Notes under the pieces: generated by a model | Databases searched by the model: none | The model's input: the letters and a program-made list of their open reading frames with translations, nothing else | Told to the model about the DNA's origin: nothing | Program-made: the position numbers and the translations under genes | Assembly: GCA_964403525.1 (NCBI GenBank) | Contig: CAYOGE010000002.1 | Location: 124,001 to 188,000, forward strand | Direction of reading: 5' to 3' | Source: JAJTGZ01 sp964403525 | GTDB lineage: Bacteria; Planctomycetota; Phycisphaerae; Phycisphaerales; UBA1924 | DNA length: 64,000 nucleotides | In this document: positions 7,145-15,702 of the stretch, piece after piece | Position numbering within the stretch: the first letter of the stretch is position 1 | Layout: every line of letters starts with the position of its first letter

Positions 7145-8692
7145 ATGAGCAGTCCGACAAACCCGAACCCGAATACGCCCGACCATCCGACGAAGCCGAG
7201 CGCACAGCCGCCGAAGGCCGATCTCGCCGAGACCAGCCCGATCGCCCCGATGCCCGGCAGCCGCGGCAGCACCGGTGGCGCTTCGGGTGGGGCTGCCGGT
7301 GTCGGCGGTCCGAGCGAAGGGGGCGTGGCGGGCGGAGCCGGAGGAGTGGCGGCGGGCAGGGGCGGCGAAGGGGCCGAAGGGATCAGCAGCCTCACCGGCG
7401 GGCCGCTGACCGACTCACGGTCAGGTTCAAAGGGTGACCCCAACGAGCGCACGCGCGCGGCGACGTCGAACATCGACACGTTCGTCGGTCGGCTGGTTGT
7501 TGACCAGGGGCTGGCGACGCCCGAGGAAGTGCAGCAGTGCCTCGAGCACGCGCGGCTGCAGGTGCAGGAAGAGAACCAGCGTTCGCTCGTCGAGCTGCTG
7601 GTGAGCAACGACTACATCACCAAGCGGCAGGCGACGCGCCTGAAGGTGCAGGCGGAGGCGGAGCGCGGCAGCCAGCAGATCCCCGGGTACAAGGTGCTGA
7701 GCAAGCTCGGCCAGGGCGCGATGGCGACGGTCTGGCGTGCGCGCCAGTTGAGCCTCGACCGGCACGTGGCGATCAAGGTGCTGCCGCGCCGCTTCACCCA
7801 CGACGTGCAGTTCATCGAGCGGTTCTACGCCGAGGGACGCGCGGCGGCGCAGCTGAACCACCCCAACATCGTGCAGGCGTACGACGTCGGCAAGGCGGGA
7901 GAGTTCCACTTCTTCGTGATGGAGTTTGTGGACGGGCGGACGGTCTTTGACGACATCGCCAAGCACAAGCGCTACGCGGAGAAGGAGGCGCTGGAGATCG
8001 CGCTGCAGGTGGCCGAGGCGCTGCAGCACGCCCACGAGCGCGACCTGATCCACCGCGACGTGAAGCCGAAGAACATCATGCTCACCAAGGAGGGCGTGGC
8101 GAAGCTGGCCGACATGGGCCTGGCGCGCGCGGTCTCGGATGTTGAGGCGGCCGAGGCCGAGAAGGGGAAGGCGTTCGGCACGCCGTACTACATCTCGCCC
8201 GAGCAGATCCGCGGCGAGGTGAAGATCGGCCCGCCGGCGGACATCTACTCGCTCGGCGCGACGCTCTACCACATGGTGACTGGCGCGGTGCCGTTTGACG
8301 GCAAGAACCCGTCGGACGTGATGCACAAGCACCTCAAGGGCGAGTTGGTGGCGCCCGACCACGTCAACCCCAAGCTCTCTGCCGGCATCAGCGAGGTCAT
8401 CGAGATGATGATGGCCAAGGACGCCCGCAAGCGGTATCAGTCGGCCAAGGACCTGATCGTTGACCTCAAGGCCGTGCGCGAAGGGCGGCACCCGCCCATC
8501 GCCCACAAGGATGTCGGCGGCCTGGACATGGCGGCGCTGGCGAAGGCGGAGGCGTCGGCGGAGGCTGAGATCCCGGTCGATTCGTCGAGCGGGGAGAGCC
8601 ACGGCATCGCGGTGTGGCTCTTCGCCACCATGTGCGTGCTGCTGGTGGTGAGCGTGATCGTGAACTTTGTGCTCTTCTTCGCCCGTGAGTGA
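7145..8692 (+). CDS. Membrane-anchored eukaryotic-type Ser/Thr protein kinase
   Basis: The 515-residue protein has four parts. Residues 1-105 are a low-complexity tail rich in Pro, then Gly and Ala. About 112-172 form a small helical module (FVGRLVVDQGLATPEEVQQC ... YITKRQATRLK). The kinase domain spans about 182-460, with Gly loop GQGAMATVW at 189-197, Lys211, HRD at 303-305 and the activation segment ending in SPEQ. One transmembrane helix follows at about 487-510 with only a few residues beyond it, so the kinase faces the cytoplasm. The metal-binding DFG motif reads DMG (323-325), which is tolerated in some active kinases. The substrate is unknown. Confidence 0.9.
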   Translation: MSSPTNPNPNTPDHPTKPSAQPPKADLAETSPIAPMPGSRGSTGGASGGAAGVGGPSEGGVAGGAGGVAAGRGGEGAEGISSLTGGPLTDSRSGSKGDPNERTRAATSNIDTFVGRLVVDQGLATPEEVQQCLEHARLQVQEENQRSLVELLVSNDYITKRQATRLKVQAEAERGSQQIPGYKVLSKLGQGAMATVWRARQLSLDRHVAIKVLPRRFTHDVQFIERFYAEGRAAAQLNHPNIVQAYDVGKAGEFHFFVMEFVDGRTVFDDIAKHKRYAEKEALEIALQVAEALQHAHERDLIHRDVKPKNIMLTKEGVAKLADMGLARAVSDVEAAEAEKGKAFGTPYYISPEQIRGEVKIGPPADIYSLGATLYHMVTGAVPFDGKNPSDVMHKHLKGELVAPDHVNPKLSAGISEVIEMMMAKDARKRYQSAKDLIVDLKAVREGRHPPIAHKDVGGLDMAALAKAEASAEAEIPVDSSSGESHGIAVWLFATMCVLLVVSVIVNFVLFFARE

Positions 8693-9016
8693 GCGACCGG
8701 TTCTTGATCGGCCAAGGGGCCGACGGCGCCTGGCAGGGTGCGTCCGGGGGCGTTCTCAGTGCGCAGCTGAAACCGGGTTTATCCACAGAATGTGGGTTGC
8801 TCGGGGGGTGATTCGGTGTTAGGCTTGTCAGACGGCGGGGATTCTCCTTCGCCGATTTCCCAAGTGAGCTCACCCCTTGATGATTGTGCCGCAGCATCGC
8901 CGTTCACACCACCTCTCATGAAGAGGTCGAACGTCCATGCCGCGCTCCTCGTCACCGGCCTCCACCGTGGAGCCGGATCGTTCTCTGTTGCCCCCTAGTC
9001 CCCAGGAGTCTTGCCC
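8693..9016 (+). other. Leader region upstream of infC
   Basis: No gene is seen. The stretch contains a plausible sigma-70-like promoter (8797-8825), then about 190 nt of leader with an imperfect hairpin at 8955-8974 (CCGGCCTCCA...TGGAGCCGG). It ends in the infC ribosome binding site. A long leader is compatible with translational autoregulation of infC. Confidence 0.4.
8797..8825 (+). promoter_or_regulatory. Candidate infC promoter
   Basis: TTGCTC, a 17-nt spacer, then TAGGCT. The same -10 hexamer and spacing occur upstream of the dockerin gene (18369-18397). Match to the sigma-70 consensus is moderate, so this is tentative. Confidence 0.3.
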
Positions 9017-9019
9017 ATT
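9004..9019 (+). promoter_or_regulatory. infC initiation site: Shine-Dalgarno plus AUU start
   Basis: AGGAG at 9004-9008 lies 8 nt before ATT at 9017-9019 but only 2 nt before the TTG at 9011. SD spacing therefore favours AUU. AUU is the known autoregulatory start codon of infC in enterobacteria, where IF3 discriminates against its own non-canonical start. Confidence 0.5.
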
Positions 9020-9766
9020 AGCCGCTTCTCCCGCCCAGGCCCCGGTGGCCCCCCGCAGCGCACACGCGTCAACCACTTCATCCGCATCACACCCATCCGC
9101 GTTGTCGGCGCTGGGGGCGAACAGATCGGCGTCATCGAGACGCCCGTCGCGCTGAAGATGGCGGAAGAACAGGGGCTCGACCTTGTGGAGATCTCGCCCG
9201 AGGCGCGTCCGCCCGTGTGCAAGATCATGGACTTTGGCAAGTTCAAGTACGAGCTGAGCAAGCAGAGCAAGAACAAGGGCGCCAAGGCGAGCGAGCTGAA
9301 GGAAGTCCGCCTGGGCCGCTCGGTGAAGATCGACCCCCACGACGTGGGCATCCGCGTCAAGCAGGCGCGCCGGTTCCTGCTCGAGGGGAACAAGGTGCAG
9401 ATCACGCAGCGCTTCCGCGGGCGTGAGATGGCCCACCGTGAGATCGGCATCAACCGCCTGGCGGAGATCGCCAAGACCCTCTCCGAGGTCGGCAAGATCG
9501 AAGCCCCGCCGCGCTGGAACGGCCCGCAGGCCTACATCATCGTCGCTCCCGACAAGGTCAAGTGCGAGGCGGTCAAGCGCGCCGAGGCCAAGGCCCGCGC
9601 CGACGCCATCAAGCGCGGCGAGAAGATCAAGGAAGAGGTCATCCCCGAGTTGCCCGACGATGATGATGACGATGATGACCTGTTGGATGAAGTGGACGGG
9701 CAGGAGGGTGACGATGCCCAGCCCGAGCCCGCTCCCGAGGCGAAGAAGCCCGACGCGAAGGCGTAG
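9017..9766 (+). CDS. infC: Translation initiation factor IF-3
   Basis: The protein of about 249 residues has the IF3 N-domain (RVNHFIRITPIRVVG ... PPVCKIMDFGKFKYE), the linker and the C-domain (VRLGRSVKIDPHDVGIRVKQ, GNKVQITQRFRGREM), then an acidic C-terminal extension with a run of eight Asp and many Glu and Pro. IF3 binds the 30S subunit, prevents premature 50S joining and proofreads start codons. I place the start at ATT 9017 because the AGGAG site is ideally spaced for it; TTG at 9011 is the alternative and would add two residues. The usual partners rpmI and rplT do not follow; a terminator does. Confidence 0.9.
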   Translation: MSRFSRPGPGGPPQRTRVNHFIRITPIRVVGAGGEQIGVIETPVALKMAEEQGLDLVEISPEARPPVCKIMDFGKFKYELSKQSKNKGAKASELKEVRLGRSVKIDPHDVGIRVKQARRFLLEGNKVQITQRFRGREMAHREIGINRLAEIAKTLSEVGKIEAPPRWNGPQAYIIVAPDKVKCEAVKRAEAKARADAIKRGEKIKEEVIPELPDDDDDDDDLLDEVDGQEGDDAQPEPAPEAKKPDAKA

Positions 9767-9803
9767 GAGTGTCGTGAGACGCGAGGCTTGAAACGTGCGT
9801 ACC

Positions 9804-9830
9804 AAGGCCCGGAGTGATCCGGGCCTTTTT
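9804..9830 (+). terminator. Rho-independent terminator of infC
   Basis: AAGGCCCGG, a 6-nt loop, CCGGGCCTT and a T-run, 38 nt after the infC stop codon. It shows that infC is transcribed without rpmI or rplT. Confidence 0.85.
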
Positions 9831-9888
9831 CATTTGCGCGGGTGGGTCCGCTTGTCTTCGCCCAGCGGCGACAGACCCCACGCCTCCG

Positions 9889-11223
9889 TTAGTCGTGCCG
9901 CAGCGCCTGGATCGGGTCCTGGCGCGCGGCCATCATCGCCGGGTAGAGACCGAAGACCACGCCCGTCACCGTGGCGACGCAGAAAGCGAGGATGATGTAG
10001 AAGCCGGTGACGCGCGTGGGCAAGTCGGCGGTGGCGGGGAACCACGCGCCGATCAGCGGCGCGCTGTGGAGGCGCTGCACGCCCCAGCCGATCAGCAGCG
10101 TGAAGCTGACGCCGCTGGCGACGCCGATGACGCCGCCGATGACGCTCAGCACGCCCGTCTCAACCAGGAACTGCCAGACGATGTGGCGCTTGGTCGCCCC
10201 CAGCGCGCGGCGGATGCCGATCTCGCGCGTGCGCTCGGTGACGCTGGCGAGCATGATGTTCATGATGCCGATGCCGCCCACCAGCAGCGAGATGCCCGCG
10301 ATGGCGCCGAGCACGAGCTGCCACAGCCGGGCGGTGCGCCGGGCCTCTTCGAGCAGCTCGAAGGGGACGATCATCGTGACGTCCTTCATGCCGGGCCGGC
10401 GGACTTCGACGGCGCGCCGGATCATCTCGGCGTAGGCCAGCACCGACTCGCGGTCGGGCGCGGTGAAGTAGACCTCGCTCACCTCCACCGCGTTGAGCGA
10501 GCGGTTGCCGCTGGCGAAGCGGTAGACCAGGTCGCCGAAGACCTCGTTGGCGGTGGTGATGGGCAGGTGCAGGTCCTGGTTGATGTCGCGGAAGCTCTGG
10601 CCCGCGCCCTGGCCGCCTGCGAGGCCGACGGGCGCGAGGATGCCGACGACCTTCAGCGCACGGGAGTCGATGCGGATGGTTGCCCCCAGCGGGTCTTCAT
10701 CCTGGCTGAAGAACTTGCGGGCCACCTCGTCGCCGATCACCGCGACCATCGCACGCTCGTTCAGGTCGTCCTGCGTCAGGTAGCGCCCGCGGGCGACGCG
10801 CAGGTTGGCCACCTTGAGGAAGTCGGGGGTGGTGCCGAAGGCCTGGCTGGTCAGCCGGAGCGGGCCGCGGAGCATCTGCCCCCCCACCTCCTTCAGCGGC
10901 ACGATCGCCTCGAGCTGGCCGGAGAACTGCTCGTCGAGGACGCGCATGTCGGCACGCGTGAGCCCGAAGCGGTTGGTGAAGCTCGACCGGGACCCCTGGC
11001 CCTGCTGGCTCTCGGCAGGCTGCGACGAACGCACGATGATGTTCTTGGCGCCCAGCCGCTCCAGCTGCGCCAGCGCCGCGGCCTTTGCCCCCTCGCCGAT
11101 GCCGCCGTTGGCGATCACCGCCGCGACGCCGAGGATGATGCCCAGCGCGGTCAGGATGGACCGGAGCATGTGCCGGCGCAGGTTGCCGAGGCCGAGACGG
11201 ATGATTTCCCAGACGAAGGCCAT
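9889..11223 (-). CDS. MacB-type ABC transporter permease
   Basis: The 444-residue protein has the MacB/FtsX-type layout: an N-terminal membrane helix (about residues 18-40, MLRSILTALGIILGVAAVIA), a large periplasmic MacB_PCD domain (about 45-290), then three membrane helices. Between them is the conserved cytoplasmic loop ASVTERTREIGIRRALGATK and, near the end, YPAMMAARQDPIQALRHD. Such permeases work with a LolD/MacB-like ATPase to export peptides, lipoproteins or antibiotics as mechanotransmission machines. No ATPase or adaptor gene is adjacent here, so the partner must be elsewhere. The assignment to this family is secure; the substrate is unknown. Confidence 0.88.
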   Translation of the reverse strand: MAFVWEIIRLGLGNLRRHMLRSILTALGIILGVAAVIANGGIGEGAKAAALAQLERLGAKNIIVRSSQPAESQQGQGSRSSFTNRFGLTRADMRVLDEQFSGQLEAIVPLKEVGGQMLRGPLRLTSQAFGTTPDFLKVANLRVARGRYLTQDDLNERAMVAVIGDEVARKFFSQDEDPLGATIRIDSRALKVVGILAPVGLAGGQGAGQSFRDINQDLHLPITTANEVFGDLVYRFASGNRSLNAVEVSEVYFTAPDRESVLAYAEMIRRAVEVRRPGMKDVTMIVPFELLEEARRTARLWQLVLGAIAGISLLVGGIGIMNIMLASVTERTREIGIRRALGATKRHIVWQFLVETGVLSVIGGVIGVASGVSFTLLIGWGVQRLHSAPLIGAWFPATADLPTRVTGFYIILAFCVATVTGVVFGLYPAMMAARQDPIQALRHD

Positions 11224-11290
11224 GGCCGCAAGCGTACGCGAGGCGAACGGTTAGGCGCCCGTTGAACGAATCGACGAGCCAACTTAAATT

Positions 11291-12028
11291 TCAGGACGCG
11301 TTCGTGAGGAGTGCGATGAGGCTCGCGACCGACCCAACGAGTGAGCCAATCGCCATGATTTTCAGCCAAATGCGCCAATTCATCAGTATCCAGATCAAGT
11401 CCGTGATGCCAAAGAGGAAGAAGCCGGCAGCGAACCATCCCCACTCGCGATCGATCGCCTGACAAATCTTGGTGGTCGTTCCCACCAGGCTCAACATCGT
11501 GGACAGGATGATGACGCTGACCAATGCCATCTCGTGACTGATGAACGCCGCGCCGGTCAGCCCGACGCAAGTCAGCAGCATGCCCCACGCCATGTTGTTG
11601 GCGTTGCGGATCCACTGTCTTTTTTGATCGGCCGAGGAATCACGTTCCTTTACCGCCTCCACCCGCGTCGCTACCTTCGAGCCGCGCTTGCGGTCGTAGC
11701 CGCAGCGCATGCACAGGCGCTGCTCGCCGGACATGAAGCCGTGGCACTTGGGGCAGCTCTGCGCCTCGGGCAGGTCGACCGGCTGCATCTTGGCCTCGAT
11801 CAACGCGGCCGAGCGCAGGTCGAGCCCGTCGTCGTCATACCCGCGCGCCACCGGCGGGGGCGTGACGACCCTCGGCGCGGACTTTGGCGCAGGGGCGGCG
11901 GCGGCGCCGCGGGCCTGCTTGTCGAAGCAGGCCTTGCAGGTGTACCGGCCAAACTCATCCTTGACGCGCGGACGGTCAGCGCAGTCTGCGTTGCAGACGG
12001 TGCACACCTTGCTTGCGGTAACGGCCAT
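11291..12028 (-). CDS. Zinc-ribbon protein with C-terminal membrane helices
   Basis: The 245-residue protein starts with a Cys-rich N-terminus containing two CxxC pairs (CTVCNADC and CKAC, about residues 8-35). A Pro/Ala-rich linker and a second zinc ribbon (CPKCHGFMSGEQRLCMRCGYD, about 92-112) follow. The C-terminal half has three or four hydrophobic segments. It is an inner-membrane protein with two cytoplasmic zinc knuckles and unknown function, of a kind common in planctomycetes. I chose the ATG at 12028, which has AAGGGG upstream; an extension to 12100 reads as non-conserved sequence. Confidence 0.72.
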   Translation of the reverse strand: MAVTASKVCTVCNADCADRPRVKDEFGRYTCKACFDKQARGAAAAPAPKSAPRVVTPPPVARGYDDDGLDLRSAALIEAKMQPVDLPEAQSCPKCHGFMSGEQRLCMRCGYDRKRGSKVATRVEAVKERDSSADQKRQWIRNANNMAWGMLLTCVGLTGAAFISHEMALVSVIILSTMLSLVGTTTKICQAIDREWGWFAAGFFLFGITDLIWILMNWRIWLKIMAIGSLVGSVASLIALLTNAS

Positions 12029-12298
12029 CGGGTCCCCTTCGAGCGCCGGATTGATTACCCGGGCCAAGCGATCTCCCAGAACAGGGATCGGTTCGCACAT
12101 AGATGATGCCCGAAAATTCCCCTCCCGTCAAGACGGTTTGTCACCCCAACCGTTGCGCCTCCAACCGGGCGCAACCCTGCTCACAGGCAAGGCCTCTGCG
12201 CGGCCTTCAACCAAGCCCTCCCCCCCTCCCCCCCGACTCCGGGGGTTCCGGCGCATGTGCCAGAGCGATGCGAAAACCCGCCTGCCGGCGCCGCTGCC

Positions 12299-15200
12299 TC
12301 AGTTTTTCAGGACGCCTTTGAGGTAATGGCCGGTGTAGCTTCCGGCCGTCCTGGCGACCGCCTCGGGTGTGCCGCTGGCGACGATCGACCCACCGCCGGC
12401 GCCCCCCTCGGGGCCCAGGTCGATGATCCAGTCGGCGCACTTGATCACGTCGAGGTTGTGCTCGATGACCACCAGCGTGTTGCCGGCGTCGACTAGCCGC
12501 TGCAGCACGGTGACGAGCTTGCGGATGTCCTCAAAGTGCAGACCGGTGGTCGGCTCGTCGAGCACGTAGAGCGTGTGCCCGCCGATGCTCCCGACGCCCG
12601 CGCCCGCCGCGTCGCCACCCGCCAGCTCGGTCGCGAGCTTGACGCGCTGCGCCTCGCCGCCGGAGAGCTGCGTGCTGGGCTGGCCGAGCTTGACGTAGTC
12701 GAGCCCCACGTCGTGCAGGCACTGGAGGTAGCGGGCGATCTTGGGGTGGTTCTCAAAGAACGAGCAGGCGTCTTCCACCGTCAGGTCGAGCACGTCGGCG
12801 ATGCTCTTGCCGCGGTAGAGCACCTCCAGCGTCTCGCGGTTGTAGCGCTTGCCGCGGCAGACCTCGCACTCGACGAACACGTCGGGGAGGAAGTGCATCT
12901 CGATCTTCTTGGTGCCCTGGCCGGCGCAGCTCTCACACCGCCCACCCTTGACGTTGAACGAGAAGCGGCCCGGTTCGTAGCCGCGCACCTTCGCTTCTTT
13001 GGTCGCGGCGAAGGCCTTGCGGACGTCGTCGAAGAAGCCGGTGTAGGTGGCGGGGTTGCTGCGCGGCGTGCGCCCGATCGGCGACTGGTCAACCTCAACG
13101 ACGCGGTCGATCTGCTTGGCGCCGGTGATGCGGGTGTGCGCCCCAGGCTTGAGGCGCGAGCCGAAGACGTCCTTCTTGACGGCGGGGAGGAGGATCTCGT
13201 TGACGAGCGTGCTCTTGCCCGACCCGCTGACGCCGGTGACGCAAACGAACCCGCCGAGGGGGAAGGCCGCGTCGACCGACTTGAGGTTGTTCTGGCGCGC
13301 CCCCTTGACGGTGATGGCCTTCTTCTCGCTCACCGGGCGCCGCTTGGCCGGACCCTCGATCTTGAGCCGGCCGGAGAGGTACTGGCCGGTCAAACTGGTG
13401 GGGTGCCGGGCGATCTGCGCGGCCGTGCCCTGGGCGACGACGCGCCCGCCGTGGACGCCCGGGCCGGGCCCGATGTCGAGCACGTGGTCGGACATGCGGA
13501 TCATGTCCTCGTCGTGCTCGACGACGATGACGGTGTTGCCGATGGTGGTGAGGTGGCGCAGCGTGCCGATGAGCCGGTCGTTGTCGCGCTGGTGGAGGCC
13601 GATGGTCGGCTCGTCGAGCACGTAGCAGGCGCCCACCAGCCCGCTGCCGACCTGCGTCGCCAGGCGGATGCGCTGCGCCTCGCCACCGCTGAGCGTCGCG
13701 GTCTTGCGGTCGAGCGAGAGGTAGCCGAGCCCGACGCTGGCGAGAAAGCCGAGCCGGGCGCGGACCTCCTTGATGATCGGCTCGGCGATCGACGCCTGCT
13801 CTTTGCTCAGCTTCAGCCCGTCGATCACCTTGACGGCCTCGGCGATGTTGAGCTTGGCGTAGTCGCCGATGTTGACGCGGTGCTTGTCGCCGGTCAGCCC
13901 GTGGAGCGTGCGCTCGGCGACGGTCTCGGCGGGGAGGGCCTGAGTCGTCGCGATCATCACCGCCAGCGACTCGATCCGCAGCCGGTCGCCGTGGCACGAA
14001 AGGCAGGGCGTCTGGCTCATGAACTGGCCGAGCCACTCCTTCACCGACTCGTTCTCGGTGGTGCTCCACCACTCTGTCAGCTCCGGCAGCAGCCCCTTGA
14101 ACTTGAGCTTGTACTTTGCGGTGTCCTCGGCGGTTGTGCCGCTGAGCAGGATGCGCCGCTGCTCGGGCGAGAGCTCCTTCACCGGGTCGTCGTAGCCGAA
14201 GTTGAGGGCGCGGCAGAACTTCTTGAGCCCGCGCGAGAACCAGCCGCGCACGGCCATGTTCTTGGCGTAGGCCGCGACGGCGCCGCCCTTGAACGACTTC
14301 TCGTCGTTGGGGATCACCAGCAGCTCGTCGAGCTCCATCTTGGCGCCGATGCCGTCGCACGCCGGGCAGGCGCCGAACGGAGAGTTGAAGGAGAAGATGC
14401 GCGGCTCAAGCTCCGAGAGCGAGCACTCGGCGTGCTCGGCGCAGGCGTGCCTGTCGCTGTAGACGCGGTCGTAAGCGCTCGCCCCCTCGCCCTTGCCCCC
14501 CTCGGTCTCGGTGCTGATCACCACGGTGCCGGAGGCGAGCTTCAGCGCCGCCTCGATGCTCTCGGCCAGGCGCTGGCGGGTGTCGCCGTCGCCGGGCTTG
14601 AGCACCAGGCGGTCGATCACGGCGTCAAGGTCGTGCTTCTCGTAGCGACCCAGGCCGAGCGGGTTGTCGCCGCTGTCCTTGAGCACCTCGCGCAGGTCCT
14701 TAATCTGTCCGTTGACGCGCACGCGCGACCACCCTTGCCGCTGCAGGTCTTCCATCACGTCGCGGTGGAAGCCTTTTTTCTGGCGGACGACCGGCGCGAG
14801 CACCGTCATCCTCGTGCCCGACGCGTCGGCCAGAGCCGCGACGGCCTCGACGATCTGGCTCGCGGGTGTAGCGCTGATCGGCCGGCCGCAGCGCTCCAGC
14901 ACCGCGCCGTCCTTGCGGACCTTGGTGGGGTGCCAGCATGTCGGCTGGCCGACGCGTGCGAAGAGCAGACGCAGGTAGTCGTAGATCTCGGTGCTGGTGG
15001 CGACGGTTGAGCGCGGGTTGTGCCCGCTGCTGCGCTGCTCGATGGCGATCGTCGGCGGAAGGCCCTGGATGTCCTCAACGTCGGGCTTCTTGAGCTGGTC
15101 GAGGAACTGGCGCGCGTACGCGGAGAGGCTCTCCATGTACTTGCGCTGACCCTCGGCGAAGATCGTGTCGAACGCCAGAGAAGACTTGCCGCTGCCGGAG

Positions 15201-15409
15201 AGGCCGGTGATGACCACCAGCTTGTCGCGCGGGATGTCGACATCGATGCCCCTGAGGTTGTGCTCGCGCGCCCCGCGGACGCGGATGCACCGGGCGGGGT
15301 CGGGGCGGCCACCAGAAGGATCTCCTGGCGCGCCGTCGGCGACTGGCGCAGTGGAAACACGCTCGATTTCTACTTTCACCGGCTGCTTGCTCACCAGGCC
15401 TGACTCCAT
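12299..15409 (-). CDS. uvrA: Excinuclease ABC subunit A
   Basis: The protein of about 1036 residues is a full UvrA, slightly longer than the usual 940 or so because of an N-terminal extension of about 40 residues and small insertions. It has two ABC ATPase halves: Walker A GLSGSGKSS at 69-77 and GVSGSGKSTLVNE in the C-terminal half. Each half has an LSGGEAQR signature, and there are zinc modules (CPACDG and CESCAGQG ... CEVC). UvrA loads UvrB on damaged DNA in nucleotide excision repair. The ATG at 15409 follows a GAGG site; upstream in-frame sequence looks non-coding. No clear LexA box is visible upstream. Confidence 0.96.
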   Translation of the reverse strand: MESGLVSKQPVKVEIERVSTAPVADGAPGDPSGGRPDPARCIRVRGAREHNLRGIDVDIPRDKLVVITGLSGSGKSSLAFDTIFAEGQRKYMESLSAYARQFLDQLKKPDVEDIQGLPPTIAIEQRSSGHNPRSTVATSTEIYDYLRLLFARVGQPTCWHPTKVRKDGAVLERCGRPISATPASQIVEAVAALADASGTRMTVLAPVVRQKKGFHRDVMEDLQRQGWSRVRVNGQIKDLREVLKDSGDNPLGLGRYEKHDLDAVIDRLVLKPGDGDTRQRLAESIEAALKLASGTVVISTETEGGKGEGASAYDRVYSDRHACAEHAECSLSELEPRIFSFNSPFGACPACDGIGAKMELDELLVIPNDEKSFKGGAVAAYAKNMAVRGWFSRGLKKFCRALNFGYDDPVKELSPEQRRILLSGTTAEDTAKYKLKFKGLLPELTEWWSTTENESVKEWLGQFMSQTPCLSCHGDRLRIESLAVMIATTQALPAETVAERTLHGLTGDKHRVNIGDYAKLNIAEAVKVIDGLKLSKEQASIAEPIIKEVRARLGFLASVGLGYLSLDRKTATLSGGEAQRIRLATQVGSGLVGACYVLDEPTIGLHQRDNDRLIGTLRHLTTIGNTVIVVEHDEDMIRMSDHVLDIGPGPGVHGGRVVAQGTAAQIARHPTSLTGQYLSGRLKIEGPAKRRPVSEKKAITVKGARQNNLKSVDAAFPLGGFVCVTGVSGSGKSTLVNEILLPAVKKDVFGSRLKPGAHTRITGAKQIDRVVEVDQSPIGRTPRSNPATYTGFFDDVRKAFAATKEAKVRGYEPGRFSFNVKGGRCESCAGQGTKKIEMHFLPDVFVECEVCRGKRYNRETLEVLYRGKSIADVLDLTVEDACSFFENHPKIARYLQCLHDVGLDYVKLGQPSTQLSGGEAQRVKLATELAGGDAAGAGVGSIGGHTLYVLDEPTTGLHFEDIRKLVTVLQRLVDAGNTLVVIEHNLDVIKCADWIIDLGPEGGAGGGSIVASGTPEAVARTAGSYTGHYLKGVLKN

Positions 15410-15642
15410 TCTTTGCCTCGCTGTCACTGGTGCATCCTTGCCACTGTCGGCTCGTTCAGCGCGATGGTCGGTAGCCCCATGAGCCGCCGCCAAGGCCCAC
15501 AGCGCAGGCTTCGTTTGGGAATTGTATTGTGGTCGCCCTGCATCCTTCCACAATCCGAACAAAGTTCCCGCACGGTGAGGCGTGCGAATATCTCTCAAGA
15601 AGCAGCCTGCCGGCTGCCCACGCCCTGCAAAACCCCTAATGG

Positions 15643-15672
15643 TTGCACGCGGGGTTGTTCTCAGAGTAAACT
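15643..15672 (+). promoter_or_regulatory. Candidate promoter of the tandem pseudopilin genes
   Basis: TTGCAC, an 18-nt spacer, then TAAACT, 30 nt before the first pseudopilin start, which has its own GGAG site. Moderate match to a housekeeping promoter. Confidence 0.35.
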
Positions 15673-15702
15673 ACGTCAGCAGTTCCGTTCTGGAGCCTGC
15701 CC

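Noticed and set aside
12536..15010. Long open frame antisense to uvrA (over 800 codons)
   Set aside because: It is the shadow of high-GC third-position bias. The translation is Ala/Asp/Leu/Val-rich without motifs, and the opposite strand is unmistakably uvrA.
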